Shown here: piece by piece, positions 52,755 through 62,900 of the stretch
Layout of the letters: the number at the start of each line of letters is the position of its first letter
Numbering within the stretch: position 1 is the stretch's first letter
Source: Muribaculaceae bacterium Isolate-037 (Harlan)
Lineage (GTDB): Bacteria; Bacteroidota; Bacteroidia; Bacteroidales; Muribaculaceae
Assembly (NCBI GenBank): GCA_003762615.1
Contig: RIAZ01000031.1
Coordinates: 1 to 64,000 of the forward strand
Direction: 5' to 3'
Length of the DNA: 64,000 bases
Position numbers and translations under genes: made by a program
The notes under the pieces: model-generated
What the model was told of the DNA's origin: nothing
The model's input: the letters and a program-made list of their open reading frames with translations, nothing else
Databases searched by the model: none

Positions 52755-55700
52755 TTAAGTGGTATGGGCGGATACGTATTCTTTGGGTATCATACCGAAT
52801 TTCGCTCTGAAGCATTTTGCGAAGTAAGACGATGAGGTGAAGCCTACCATCAACGCCACTTCCGACACTCTCATGCCATCCTTCAGAAGCCGTGCGGCAT
52901 GTTCCAGACGGTAGTTCTTCAGATAATCTACAGGCGACATACCCGTCACAGCCTTTATGCGACGATAGAACGTGGAACGGCTCATATCCATCTTCCCGGC
53001 TATCGCATCTATCGATATATCCTCGTCCAATATATTGTCGAGTATATGCTTATTGAGAACCGCAAGGAAATCGGCATCCATCCGATTGATCAATGGTTCA
53101 TCAGCCACGCTATCAGACATCACCTCACTCCCCCTCATCTTCTTGTAGAAGAGTTCCCGCGTATTCAAGATATTAGAGATCTGAAGTCTCAACTGCTTTA
53201 TCGTGAACGGCTTCTCAACAAAAGCATCAGCACCGACCCTCATCGACTCCTCCTTAGCCTCACGCCCACTCTTGGCTGTAAGCATTATGAAAGGTATGTA
53301 CGACATATTGATATCATCCTTCACCCTACGACACAACTCCGCGCCATCTATGCCGGGCATCATATAGTCGCTCACTATCATATCAATCGAATCATTGCTT
53401 TCCAATTCCTTCAGAGCCGTCTCTCCATCCGGCACCGACACCACATCATAATAAGATTTCAAGGCATGAGCCACATCATTACGCAGTTCATCGTTATCCT
53501 CCACAAGCAGAATGACTGTCTTCTTCTTATCCTCGCCACCCTTCTCATCCGGCAGCGACTGTTCCTCTTCGGGAGTACACTCCTCCGGCGAAGGCAATGT
53601 CTCATCCTCCACCTCATCAGTACTGTCAGAGACAGGAAGGGTCAGGCGGAACACTGCGCCACCCGTTGCGAGATTCCCCACAGATATGTCGCCCCCATGT
53701 GCACGCGTCACAAGGCGTGCGTATGTCAGTCCGAGTCCCGTGCCAAGCGTGGCACCGACATCATCTCCCGAAATCTGGTAATACGTATCGAATATCTTAT
53801 CACGCTCATTATCATTGATTCCAATGCCGTCATCAGAGATGGTAAGCACAAGAGTGCCATCATCTCCGGCAGAAAGCTTGACGCTCACCTTATGGCGACT
53901 GTATTTCATCGCATTACCGACAAGATTCATCACCACCCTGTCAAACTTCCCTCTGTCTACCCTTGCCACAATCCTCTCCTCGGGCATTACAATCTCAAGC
54001 TCCTTACCCTGCGAGAGCATGGGCTGACGGAATCTGTGGCATATCTCCGACACGGATTTGACAATATCAGTGTCACGCACGGATAGACGCACCTCACTGT
54101 CATGCTCCGCCTTACGGAAATCGAGAAGCTGATTTATGATGCCGAGGAGATAGTCGAGATTGCGCTGCATTGAGGCTATCGACTTGCGTTTCTCCTTATC
54201 CGGAAGTGGCGTGCCATCGACCGATTCAGAAAGTTTCTCAAGCGGAAGACTTATAAGGGTGAGCGGGGTGCGTATCTCATGCACGAGATTCACGAAGAAC
54301 CGCATCTTCGACTCGTAGGTCTCCCTCTCCTTCTGGGTGCGCATCTCCCTTATCCTCTCTTCCGACTGACGCTGCAACCTCCTTCTGGAGATCATCATTA
54401 TCGACAACACCGCCATGAGCGCGAGAATAGCATAGACCACAAATGCCACCCACGACAGATACCAGGGCGCCGGTATGTGGATAGTGAGATGATCCATAGC
54501 CGACTCCGGTCCGGAATCAGGACGCAGGGAGAATGTGTAGGTGCCAGGGCTGAGATCAGTGTACGTCACTTCTGACCCGGAAGCCGGAATCCACGTCTTG
54601 TCAACCCCTTCCAACATATAAAGATACCTTACTTCCGGACTGCCGCTCTTGCGTGCCCCGGCAAAATGGATGGTAAACGTATTGTCGGAATATGGGAGTG
54701 TTATCTCATCAAGCGTATAGAGCAGCCGGTCAAGGTCAAGTCTCTTCAGTTCATCACCGCTCTCCTCCAGATATGGGAACGACAGACCCAATATGTAGGC
54801 GCGTTCCGTCAGATCTTCCGAGGCGATAACCCCGGGATTCAATTCGCACAACGCCTTATATGCCCCGAAAAGTATCGACCCGTTATCCAGCCGGCACGCA
54901 GCCCCTCTCATGAGCAGCACATCCTTGTCGGTGAGATACGAATAGTCAGTCACCTTGGATACAGGGTCAAAGCGAATGACGCTCTTGTCTGTGCCGATCC
55001 ATAGTTCGCCCGCTGCCCCCTCCTCTATGAACGCAATCGAGGAGGCTCCCAATATAAGCGAACCCATAAGACGGAAATCACCCGACTCCTCATCATAATA
55101 GAATATACGGTTTCCACCAGCCACCACCAGCAGACGCCCGTCGGCATCACAATGCATCAGCGAGATACCGTTCTTTCCGATAGCCTTACTCTCAATCAGG
55201 CTGAATCTTGAATCACTCTTATCACGCACGTAAATGAGATTATTGGACGATGCCCCCCATAATCGCCCGTTGCCATCCTCAGCCATTTCCACCAAAGGTA
55301 TGCCGTTGCCTATCTCCGTCACCACCTCAAAGTTATCCTGACTCTTGTTGTAGCGGCACAATCCCCAGTTGGTAAGGATAAACACCTCTCCGAGATGCGT
55401 CACATACACTTTGTTTATGCTGTTGCTGATCACGGCATACGGGATATTCTCATCATATCTGTAATGGTGCATCTCTCCGGTGGTCACGTCGTATCTGAAG
55501 AGACCCTGATGGCTGCTGCCTATCCACAACTGACTACCTTGCTCCGCGATGGAGGTCACGACTATATCCATGCCGAACGGCAACGACAAAGGCTCAACCA
55601 TCCCTGACGCCTCATCATATCTTGAGATTCCATGGTCAGTGCCGATCCATATCGTGCGCCTATCAGCCGAACGGCAGATCACGTTGACAGTATCATCGAA

Positions 55701-56693
55701 ATCACCTTTACCCCTCTCCATGACACGACTGATGCCCGTCTGCCCCTCCGACAGGAAACCAATCCCCGTGCGCGACACCACGATAAACCCGTCGTCGCCA
55801 TCCGGAATCAGTTTCACCACACGCGAGTCGGCAAGCGATGTGTTGTCGGGAGAATTGCCTCCGGGATAGCGGAAAATACCCTCATTCGTGCCCAGCCAGA
55901 AATCATTCTTACCTTCGGTCATGGCGTTGATGACCCCGAAGCCTGCATCCTGAAGCTCTATCCTCACGTCGCTCTCCCCCATCCTGTAGGCATATATTCT
56001 CTTGTTGGATGCAATCCTCAACACATCCCCGATTACCGCCATTGATATCGGATTCTTATCCGTGACAAAATCCGGAAGGCGCATCCTGCGACATAACGAG
56101 CCATCCGCATTAAACACAAGCAGATACCCGTCTTGTGTAGCTGCATACAATTTGCCGTCGCCACCCTTCCGCAAATCGGAATAGCTTGCGCCGTTAACAC
56201 TGTCTTGAATGAGCGAACCGTCAGCCGGATTGAATATGAATAATCCCTGTCCGTGAGTGATGATCCATATCCTGCCGTCGTCACCCTCCACAATCCTCTG
56301 TACGGATGAGCTGATCTGAACGTTGTAGCGTGTCTTATAAGGGAATCGCTCCATACGGTTCTCATCACGGTGGAAAATATACAATCCTTGCGTTCCGCCG
56401 AACCATATATCATCATCCTTCTCAAAAAATGAACTCACGCTTATCCCCTCCGTCTGCGGCAACACTCCGGAATTGGATGTATACACGCTCTTGCCGTTAC
56501 CGTCATAACATACCAACCCATTAAGAGTGCCTACCCATAAGAACCCGTACCTGTCGCGCATGGCGCATAATGATGTCTTATCGTGGGCAATTCCGGCATT
56601 GACAATCCTATATTCACTCTTTTCTCCCGGCTCTCCTAATGCATTCAAGAAGAGTAAGGATACTACTATAAGCAAACCTATTTTACGCAACAT
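52755..56693 (-). CDS. Hybrid two-component system regulator (HTCS)
   Basis: 1312 residues from the ATG at 56693; the frame also has a GTG at 56705. A signal/anchor (LRKIGLLIVVSLLFLNALG) precedes a periplasmic sensor of two seven-bladed propellers built of Reg_prop repeats (about 30-660) and a Y_Y_Y domain (about 665-735). A membrane helix (about 745-765) leads to the histidine kinase (His805 in NLVHEIRTPLTL; N box FDRVVMNLVGNAMKYS; DDGIGI), a receiver (Asp1109 in IVSDYMMPG) and a C-terminal AraC-type DNA-binding domain (SRSTFYRRIKAVTGMSPVDY). One chain thus senses a glycan fragment and activates the locus. Confidence 0.95.
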   Translation of the reverse strand: MLRKIGLLIVVSLLFLNALGEPGEKSEYRIVNAGIAHDKTSLCAMRDRYGFLWVGTLNGLVCYDGNGKSVYTSNSGVLPQTEGISVSSFFEKDDDIWFGGTQGLYIFHRDENRMERFPYKTRYNVQISSSVQRIVEGDDGRIWIITHGQGLFIFNPADGSLIQDSVNGASYSDLRKGGDGKLYAATQDGYLLVFNADGSLCRRMRLPDFVTDKNPISMAVIGDVLRIASNKRIYAYRMGESDVRIELQDAGFGVINAMTEGKNDFWLGTNEGIFRYPGGNSPDNTSLADSRVVKLIPDGDDGFIVVSRTGIGFLSEGQTGISRVMERGKGDFDDTVNVICRSADRRTIWIGTDHGISRYDEASGMVEPLSLPFGMDIVVTSIAEQGSQLWIGSSHQGLFRYDVTTGEMHHYRYDENIPYAVISNSINKVYVTHLGEVFILTNWGLCRYNKSQDNFEVVTEIGNGIPLVEMAEDGNGRLWGASSNNLIYVRDKSDSRFSLIESKAIGKNGISLMHCDADGRLLVVAGGNRIFYYDEESGDFRLMGSLILGASSIAFIEEGAAGELWIGTDKSVIRFDPVSKVTDYSYLTDKDVLLMRGAACRLDNGSILFGAYKALCELNPGVIASEDLTERAYILGLSFPYLEESGDELKRLDLDRLLYTLDEITLPYSDNTFTIHFAGARKSGSPEVRYLYMLEGVDKTWIPASGSEVTYTDLSPGTYTFSLRPDSGPESAMDHLTIHIPAPWYLSWVAFVVYAILALMAVLSIMMISRRRLQRQSEERIREMRTQKERETYESKMRFFVNLVHEIRTPLTLISLPLEKLSESVDGTPLPDKEKRKSIASMQRNLDYLLGIINQLLDFRKAEHDSEVRLSVRDTDIVKSVSEICHRFRQPMLSQGKELEIVMPEERIVARVDRGKFDRVVMNLVGNAMKYSRHKVSVKLSAGDDGTLVLTISDDGIGINDNERDKIFDTYYQISGDDVGATLGTGLGLTYARLVTRAHGGDISVGNLATGGAVFRLTLPVSDSTDEVEDETLPSPEECTPEEEQSLPDEKGGEDKKKTVILLVEDNDELRNDVAHALKSYYDVVSVPDGETALKELESNDSIDMIVSDYMMPGIDGAELCRRVKDDINMSYIPFIMLTAKSGREAKEESMRVGADAFVEKPFTIKQLRLQISNILNTRELFYKKMRGSEVMSDSVADEPLINRMDADFLAVLNKHILDNILDEDISIDAIAGKMDMSRSTFYRRIKAVTGMSPVDYLKNYRLEHAARLLKDGMRVSEVALMVGFTSSSYFAKCFRAKFGMIPKEYVSAHTT

Positions 56694-56753
56694 AATCAGT
56701 CTCACATGGTATTGAAAGTTGTCTTAAATAACCATTAATTCTAAACTCAAATG

Positions 56754-56784
56754 CAAATTTAGTGCATCTTTACATATCCTGCAA
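56754..56784 (-). promoter_or_regulatory. Promoter of the HTCS gene
   Basis: TTGC (complement of 56781-56784), 19 bases, TAAATTTG (complement of 56754-56761). Predicted start near 56747, about 54 bases before the start codon. Confidence 0.65.
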
Positions 56785-56818
56785 TACACCCTGCAATTTT
56801 TCCAATCCATTAATATCC

Positions 56819-56869
56819 AATAAACCATATCCCATAAACTATAAACCATAAACCATATCCCTTAAACCA
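56819..56869. repeat. Low-complexity AAACCATA run
   Basis: Repeats of (t)aaaccata and cccataaact. It is similar to the runs at 38941-39080 and 41757-41820. It lies in the gap 56694-57004, which has the HTCS promoter and the hairpin below but no gene. Confidence 0.7.
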
Positions 56870-56876
56870 AGAATAA

Positions 56877-56908
56877 GGGGATCCCATCCATCATCAGATC
56901 GGATCCCC
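56877..56908 (-). terminator. Terminator-like hairpin after the duplicated secreted protein gene
   Basis: Stem GGGGATCC (56877-56884) / GGATCCCC (56901-56908) with a weakly T-rich minus-strand sequence (TTATTCTTGG) after it. Confidence 0.55.
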
Positions 56909-57004
56909 CTTCCTTTAGATTACGCACTGTATGAATGCGTTGCTTCTAACTAACAAACTTTATAACTGACATTCTCATTTTTTCAATTGTCATTGCATCA
57001 TCAA

Positions 57005-59704
57005 TCAGCGAACCACAAATTTCTTGCCGTTGCGGATATAGATGCCGGGAGCTGTCGGGTTAGTAACCTCGATACCCTGGAGATTATAGATACGGTTGTC
57101 GCCCTTAGCCTCATCAGAATTGTCAATCACAGGCACGACACCTGAGGAGAGCATATCCTTCACCTCATCTTTGGTAGTGCTTTTGCCGTAGTAGGTCAGA
57201 CGGAAGTTGTCGGCAACAACCCAGTCTTTCTCAGCACCCTGCACATCTTTGCCAACACCGAGGATAACAGGATCACCCTCTGCCACATTGATGACAGTGT
57301 ATGTGCGGTAAAGACCATTCTTGAAGAAGTTGGTGGCCTGCACAATGCCATTAGGATAGTTATAGACAGTGCCGTCCTCAGCTACTGCATCATCACCCTC
57401 GCCCGGAACCATGCCGCTCTCGGCAGTGATATTCGGGAGAAGCACGTCGTCTGCCTCATCGCTGCCGCAATAGAGATATGCATTCTGAGAGAACTCAAGA
57501 TCCGGCTGATCACCATGATCACCGTTGCGGTAGAAGCCCTGTACGCTTGCCTTGTAGACGCCGGCAGGAAGACCGTTCAACTCCTGATTCATATCAAAGT
57601 CTGTTGTGTTCCATGACTCGGCTGCGAAATCATAGTGGTTGCCACCATATTCCCATATATTGCCATTTGCGAATGACCACAACATATCAGCTCCCTCACG
57701 CTGGTTGAAGTTCGGGCTTTCTATCAAGAATGACACGTCGACAGGATTATCGATAGAGGCATTCTCCATAAGAGCCATACGCTCTGCACGGCTGACGAGC
57801 TTCCACTGTGCGTTAAGGTCGTCGGCTGCAAGATTGCGGAGCTCTGTGCCCACTGTAGTCTCGTCATTGTTCTTATTGTCTGTATCGGCATACGGAGCCC
57901 AGCCTACGTGAACGTCCTGATAGTCATTCTGAACGATATTGTAGACATTCTCCTTACCATCTACCGGAATAAACTTCCAAGCACCGGCAATAGGAGCATC
58001 CATGTATCCGCGATAGTTGAGGTAATGCTTATCCTCACCGTTGAAAAGGTTGGTGTTGATATGGTATGCGTTGGAAGCAGCATCCTCCTCTTCAAGCACT
58101 ACCAGACGTCCCGGCATACTCAGGGCTGCATGAGCACCCCAGTCAGAACCACCACTGAGGAACTGTTTCTGCCCTACATTGTAGAGATAGAACTCTCCGG
58201 CAGCGACGGGTGAACCTGCAAATACGTCCTCATGCTTGTCGGCGTGGGCGCGACGACGTGCATAACGGAGTTCTTTGATGGCACGATTATAGTCGTCACG
58301 GTTTGCAGCCGTCATATAGATTTCGTCGGCAGAAGTGGTGTCAACTCCCTCCTCAACACAGAATTTCTTGATCTCTGCATAAAGAGCAATCTCTGATTTT
58401 GATACCTTTATACCGGAAAGCACAGTCTGAAGCGAGAATATGGCATCGCGGAGAACAGATGCGCTTTCAGAAGCGACAGCGGCATTTGCCTCCTCAATTG
58501 CAGCTGCAAGCACCGGAGTGGAATCCAACCCGTTAGCCTCTGCAATCATAGTCTCAAGCTCAGATTTAAGACCGCTGAGGTCGGCTGCCGGAGCATCCTG
58601 GCTAACATACTGGAGCTGGAAGTTGTCATATACGAGCCAGTCACGATGATCAGCCTCACGCTTGCTTATGCCGATGATGAGAGTGCCGTCTGTGACTGTT
58701 GTTTCGATCCATTCGTTTGTGTAAGCACCGTCAGAGAATACCTCCGATGCATCATTCAGGCTATTGGGCACCCAGATGCCTGCAGGCTCAATATGATAAG
58801 AGTATTTGCCGGCAACCTCCTCAGTTGAGGCATTCTTGGAGATAGGCATAAGTTCGGCAGATGCTGCGCCTGCAAAGTAAGATGCACGGAGCACCTCTGT
58901 GCCATCTGCCATGCGCTGCTGAAGTTCTGCACTCTCCACCTCAGTGTCGCGATACCAACCCTGAACGGTGAAACGGTATGTGCCGTTGGGTATATCCTTC
59001 AATATGATATAGTCCACATAGTTTGTCGCGCGATGCCAGGCTTCCTGAACGGAATTGAAGTCAGCACCCCCCAGACCTATGCCCGAGCCGTCGGCTGTCC
59101 ATTTGTGGGTCCACTGGCTACGGCGCTCATCATTGCGTCCGAGATCCTGTGCAGGTATCAGCCAAGTGGCATCTACCGGACCATCTGCAACAGCATTCTT
59201 CATCCATTCGATACGATCCGCACGGCTCACGAGCTGCCACGTCAGATTCTCTGCATTGTCTGACAACTCATCATCCTTCTCGCCCAGATAATACGGCTCA
59301 TTGAGTTCGTCCCACACGAGTGCCTGGATCTTGAATGCGTTGCTCACTTCCGACATCTCAACCGGCTCAAACGACCAGGGCGACACGCCATGATTGGTAT
59401 CCATATAGAAGCGGTCACCACCTGAGTTTATACTGTGGTTCGAGCCCAATTTGGGATTCAACTGCCAGCCCCCATCAATAGCGATGACCTCTACATCGAA
59501 GCCATTCTTGTCAAGCTGCGCGTGTGTGGTCCACTGCCCGCGTACACGCTGATTATTCTGTAGCCATTTGCCGCTCTCCACCTGATAGAGATAGTAGTCG
59601 CCACTACCCTCCGTGGGAGGAAGACTACCGACAAACGGAGACTGGGCCATCATACCCAAAGCTCCGAATAAACCGAAGCCAAACATCAAGTCTCTTTGTT
59701 TCAT
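57005..59704 (-). CDS. Large secreted protein with internal duplication and C-terminal sorting-like segment
   Basis: 899 residues from the ATG at 59704 (the frame opens at 59794, but the promoter lies at 59756-59788). Signal peptide MKQRDLMFGFGLFGALGMMA, then two related halves. The first (about 30-385) contains YYLYQVESGKWLQ and WQLVSRADRIEWMKN; the second (about 500-840) FYLYNVGQKQFLS and WKLVSRAERMALMEN. Both hold a jelly-roll-like part (GTYRFTVQGWYRD; GVYKASVQGFYRN). A helical linker joins them. The end, IYNLQGIEVTNPTAPGIYIR, then NGKKFVVR, is like the type IX secretion C-terminal signal. Not recognised as a known enzyme; probably surface glycan binding. Confidence 0.82.
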   Translation of the reverse strand: MKQRDLMFGFGLFGALGMMAQSPFVGSLPPTEGSGDYYLYQVESGKWLQNNQRVRGQWTTHAQLDKNGFDVEVIAIDGGWQLNPKLGSNHSINSGGDRFYMDTNHGVSPWSFEPVEMSEVSNAFKIQALVWDELNEPYYLGEKDDELSDNAENLTWQLVSRADRIEWMKNAVADGPVDATWLIPAQDLGRNDERRSQWTHKWTADGSGIGLGGADFNSVQEAWHRATNYVDYIILKDIPNGTYRFTVQGWYRDTEVESAELQQRMADGTEVLRASYFAGAASAELMPISKNASTEEVAGKYSYHIEPAGIWVPNSLNDASEVFSDGAYTNEWIETTVTDGTLIIGISKREADHRDWLVYDNFQLQYVSQDAPAADLSGLKSELETMIAEANGLDSTPVLAAAIEEANAAVASESASVLRDAIFSLQTVLSGIKVSKSEIALYAEIKKFCVEEGVDTTSADEIYMTAANRDDYNRAIKELRYARRRAHADKHEDVFAGSPVAAGEFYLYNVGQKQFLSGGSDWGAHAALSMPGRLVVLEEEDAASNAYHINTNLFNGEDKHYLNYRGYMDAPIAGAWKFIPVDGKENVYNIVQNDYQDVHVGWAPYADTDNKNNDETTVGTELRNLAADDLNAQWKLVSRAERMALMENASIDNPVDVSFLIESPNFNQREGADMLWSFANGNIWEYGGNHYDFAAESWNTTDFDMNQELNGLPAGVYKASVQGFYRNGDHGDQPDLEFSQNAYLYCGSDEADDVLLPNITAESGMVPGEGDDAVAEDGTVYNYPNGIVQATNFFKNGLYRTYTVINVAEGDPVILGVGKDVQGAEKDWVVADNFRLTYYGKSTTKDEVKDMLSSGVVPVIDNSDEAKGDNRIYNLQGIEVTNPTAPGIYIRNGKKFVVR

Positions 59705-59755
59705 AAATCGGTTAATTTGATTGTTTAAGGTTGTGTTATTGAGTTTTATCGGGCA

Positions 59756-59788
59756 CAAAAGTAGACCTTTATCAAAAGTATTGACAAA
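59756..59788 (-). promoter_or_regulatory. Promoter of the duplicated secreted protein gene
   Basis: TTTG (complement of 59785-59788), 21 bases, TACTTTTG (complement of 59756-59763). Predicted start near 59749. It shows that the long open frame before the ATG at 59704 is not translated. Confidence 0.7.
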
Positions 59789-59921
59789 AACCACCGTTCA
59801 AAAAAGGAAATTTTCATGTCACATACAAATTTGGCACGGCTACATACATCCCTGATAATGAATTGAACATATTTTTCTATTCTTTGAACTACCACCGCAA
59901 TTCTTTACTATTCTTTATATA

Positions 59922-59929
59922 TAATTTTG
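59922..59929 (+). promoter_or_regulatory. Promoter -7 element of the glutaminase-GH2 fusion gene
   Basis: TAATTTTG, a consensus -7 element 33 bases before the start codon. The -33 region is AT-rich without a clear TTTG at the usual distance, as expected for a promoter that needs an activator. The 59705-59962 gap contains this and the divergent promoter only. Confidence 0.5.
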
Positions 59930-59962
59930 CAACCGAGAAAAAACAATCAAATTTATCATATC

Positions 59963-62900
59963 ATGAAACTAACAGGATTTATCTCCTGCACGCTCGCATT
60001 GACGGCTCTTGCATCTCCCGCAATTGCCCAGACGGCAGAAGACTTCAAGCCCTATCAGGAGACGGAACTGCGACTTCCCTCGGTGCCGCTGCTGACCAAC
60101 GACCCTTTCTTTTCAATATGGTCGAACTATGACAATCTCAACGACGGTCCCACCCGCCACTGGTGTGAACAGGAGAAGGCTATCGACGGTATCCTCCGCG
60201 TGGATGGCGTCTCATACCGCTTCATGGGATCCGAGAAGGAGAATCTGCTGAAGCCTATCGCGCCGATGACTGTGGACGGCGACGGCTGGAGCGGAAAGGT
60301 AAGCTACAAACGCCAGCGCAACAACGACTGGAGAAATGAATCTTTCGATGATTCCTCATGGGCAACCGAACAGGCTGCCTGGGGTAAGAAAGGTGAGTAT
60401 CCTAACGTCAACAACGACTGGGTTGGCGACAATAAGGATATATACGTGCGCCGCGTGGTAAACCTCTCAAACAAGGATCTTGAGAAAGACCTTTGGGTGA
60501 AGTTCTCACACGACGACGTGTTTGAGCTTTACATCAACGGCGAAAAGATCGTCGCCACCGGCGAGACTTGGCGTCAGGGTGAGAACGTGCAGCTCACACC
60601 CGAGCAGAAGAAAGCCCTGAAGGCAGGCGACAATATCATCGCCGCACATTGCCACAACACTACAGGCGGCTCCTACATCGACTTCGGTCTGTATGAGAAT
60701 ATCCTCGACCCGTCGACCGAGGTGAAACAGGCACGCCAGAACTCTGTCGACGTAATGGCTACAAGCTCTTATTATAATTTCACCTGCGGTCCGGTGAATC
60801 TTGACGTAGTGTTCACCGCCCCTATGCTGATTGATGACCTTGACCTTATCTCCACTCCGGTCAACTTCATATCTTATCAGGTGAAATCTACCGACGACAA
60901 GAAACACGACATCCAGTTCTATCTCGCCACTTCGGCTCAGATGACCGTCAACGAGATGAACCAGCCCACCCTCTCGGAGGTAATCACCGAGAACGGCATC
61001 AAATATCTGAAAGCCGGCTCCGAGGAGCAGAAGATTCTCGGCAGATCTGGCGACCTTATCTCAATCGACTGGGGCTACCTATATATTCCGGCAATCAACG
61101 GAAATGTGGCAGTCGTGCAGGGTCAGACTGCCGAGCAGAATTTCGTGAAGAGCGGCAAGCTCCCCTCTTCCGAGAAGAATCCGGTGAGGAGCACTTCGCT
61201 CAGCAACATGCCGGCTCTCGCATTCTGCAACAACCTCGGCAAGGTGAAGGAGGCTTCCGACTTCCTCATGATCGGCTATGATGAGGTCTACGACATGCAG
61301 TATATGAAGAAGAACTATAAGGCTTACTATGCACGCGACGGAAAGACCATCTTCAACGCATTCGAGGAGCTGCGCGACAACTACGCATCCATCATGAAGC
61401 GTTGCCGCGACCTCGACAAGATGATCTATGACGACGCTCTCGCTGCCGGCAATAAGAAATATGCCGAGATGCTGAGTGCAAACTATCGTCTCGTCATGGC
61501 TGCCCACAAGCTCTTCCAAGACGACAAGGGTCATATCCTATATTTCTCAAAAGAGAACAAGTCGAACGGCTGTGTCAACACCGTTGACCTCACTTATCCG
61601 GAATCTCCCCTCTATCTCCTCTACAACCCGACTCTTCAGAAGGGTATGGTGCTCTCTATTCTCGAATACGCATTGAGCGACCAGAGAAAGGGTAAGAACT
61701 GTGCCGCACACGACCTCGGTCAGTACCCCCTTGCCAACGGTCAGGTTTACGGCGACACTATGCCTCTTGAGGAATCTGCCAACATCATCCTCCTCTGTAA
61801 TGCGATCTGCAAGATAACAGGCGACGGCGAATGGCTGAAACCTTACAAATCTGTGCTCAAGACATGGGCAGACTATTGCCGCGCCGAGGGTCAGAATCCG
61901 GGCAACCAGCTCTGCACCGACGACTTCAAGGGTCCGAGTGAGCAGAACACCAACCTCTCCATCAAGGCTATCATGGCTGTCGCAGCGTATGCCGACCTTA
62001 TCCCCTATATCGGCGGCAACACCCGCGACATCGAGAAATTCCGGAACTATGCCAAGAATATGGCTCTTCTCTGGGAGGCTGATGCCCGCGACGGCGACCA
62101 CTACCGCATGGAGTTCCACAAAGGTGGCACTTGGAGCCAGAAATATAACCTCGTATGGGATCTGATGTGGGGTTGGAACTACTTCCCTGCAGAAGTGGTG
62201 GATCGCGAGATCAATTTCTACCTCACCAAGCAGCACAAATATGGTCTCCCTCTCGACAGCCGCGACCTTCAGACAAAGAGCGACTGGATTCTCTGGACAG
62301 CCTCAATGTCGCCCGATACCGAGACATTCCTCCAATTCTCCGACAAGCACTACGACTACATGAACGAGACCACATCTCGTATTCCGCTCAGCGACTTCTA
62401 TATGGTAGACAGCGGCCGCTCCTGCAACTTCAGCGCACGTTCAGTGCTCGGTGGTCTCTGGATGAAGGTACTCATGGATCGTTACCGTCCGGCAAAAGTG
62501 CAGACTGCATGGGCTCCCAAAGGGAACCATATCAAAACCCGTTGGGCTGCTGAAATCGATCCCGACAACGTGCTTCCGGAATATCCGCGCCCTATCATGG
62601 AGCGCGACCAATGGGTCAACCTGAATGGTCTCTGGGATTATGCCATCACCAACCAGAATGAGACACCCAAGGCTTTCGAAGGTGAGATTCTCGTGCCCTT
62701 CGCAATCGAATCAAGTCTCTCCGGCGTGATGCGTCCTCTCGAGCCGGGGAAAGCTCTCTGGTATAAGAAGGAGATTGAGATTCCCGCTGAATGGAACGGC
62801 AAGAACGTAATCATCAATTTCGGTGCGGTGGATTATGAGACATACGTCTTTGCAAACGGCACCACCGGTCGCGATCGCGTCACTTCCCATATCGGCGGAC

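Noticed and set aside
52899..54086. Plus-strand open frame of 395 codons
   Set aside because: Antisense to the kinase, receiver and AraC part of the HTCS gene, whose motifs are complete.
61547..62236. Minus-strand frames at 60506-63781 suggesting leftward genes near the right edge
   Set aside because: They are shadows of the rightward fusion gene starting at 59963, which reads through to the window end without a stop and matches a paralogue in this window.
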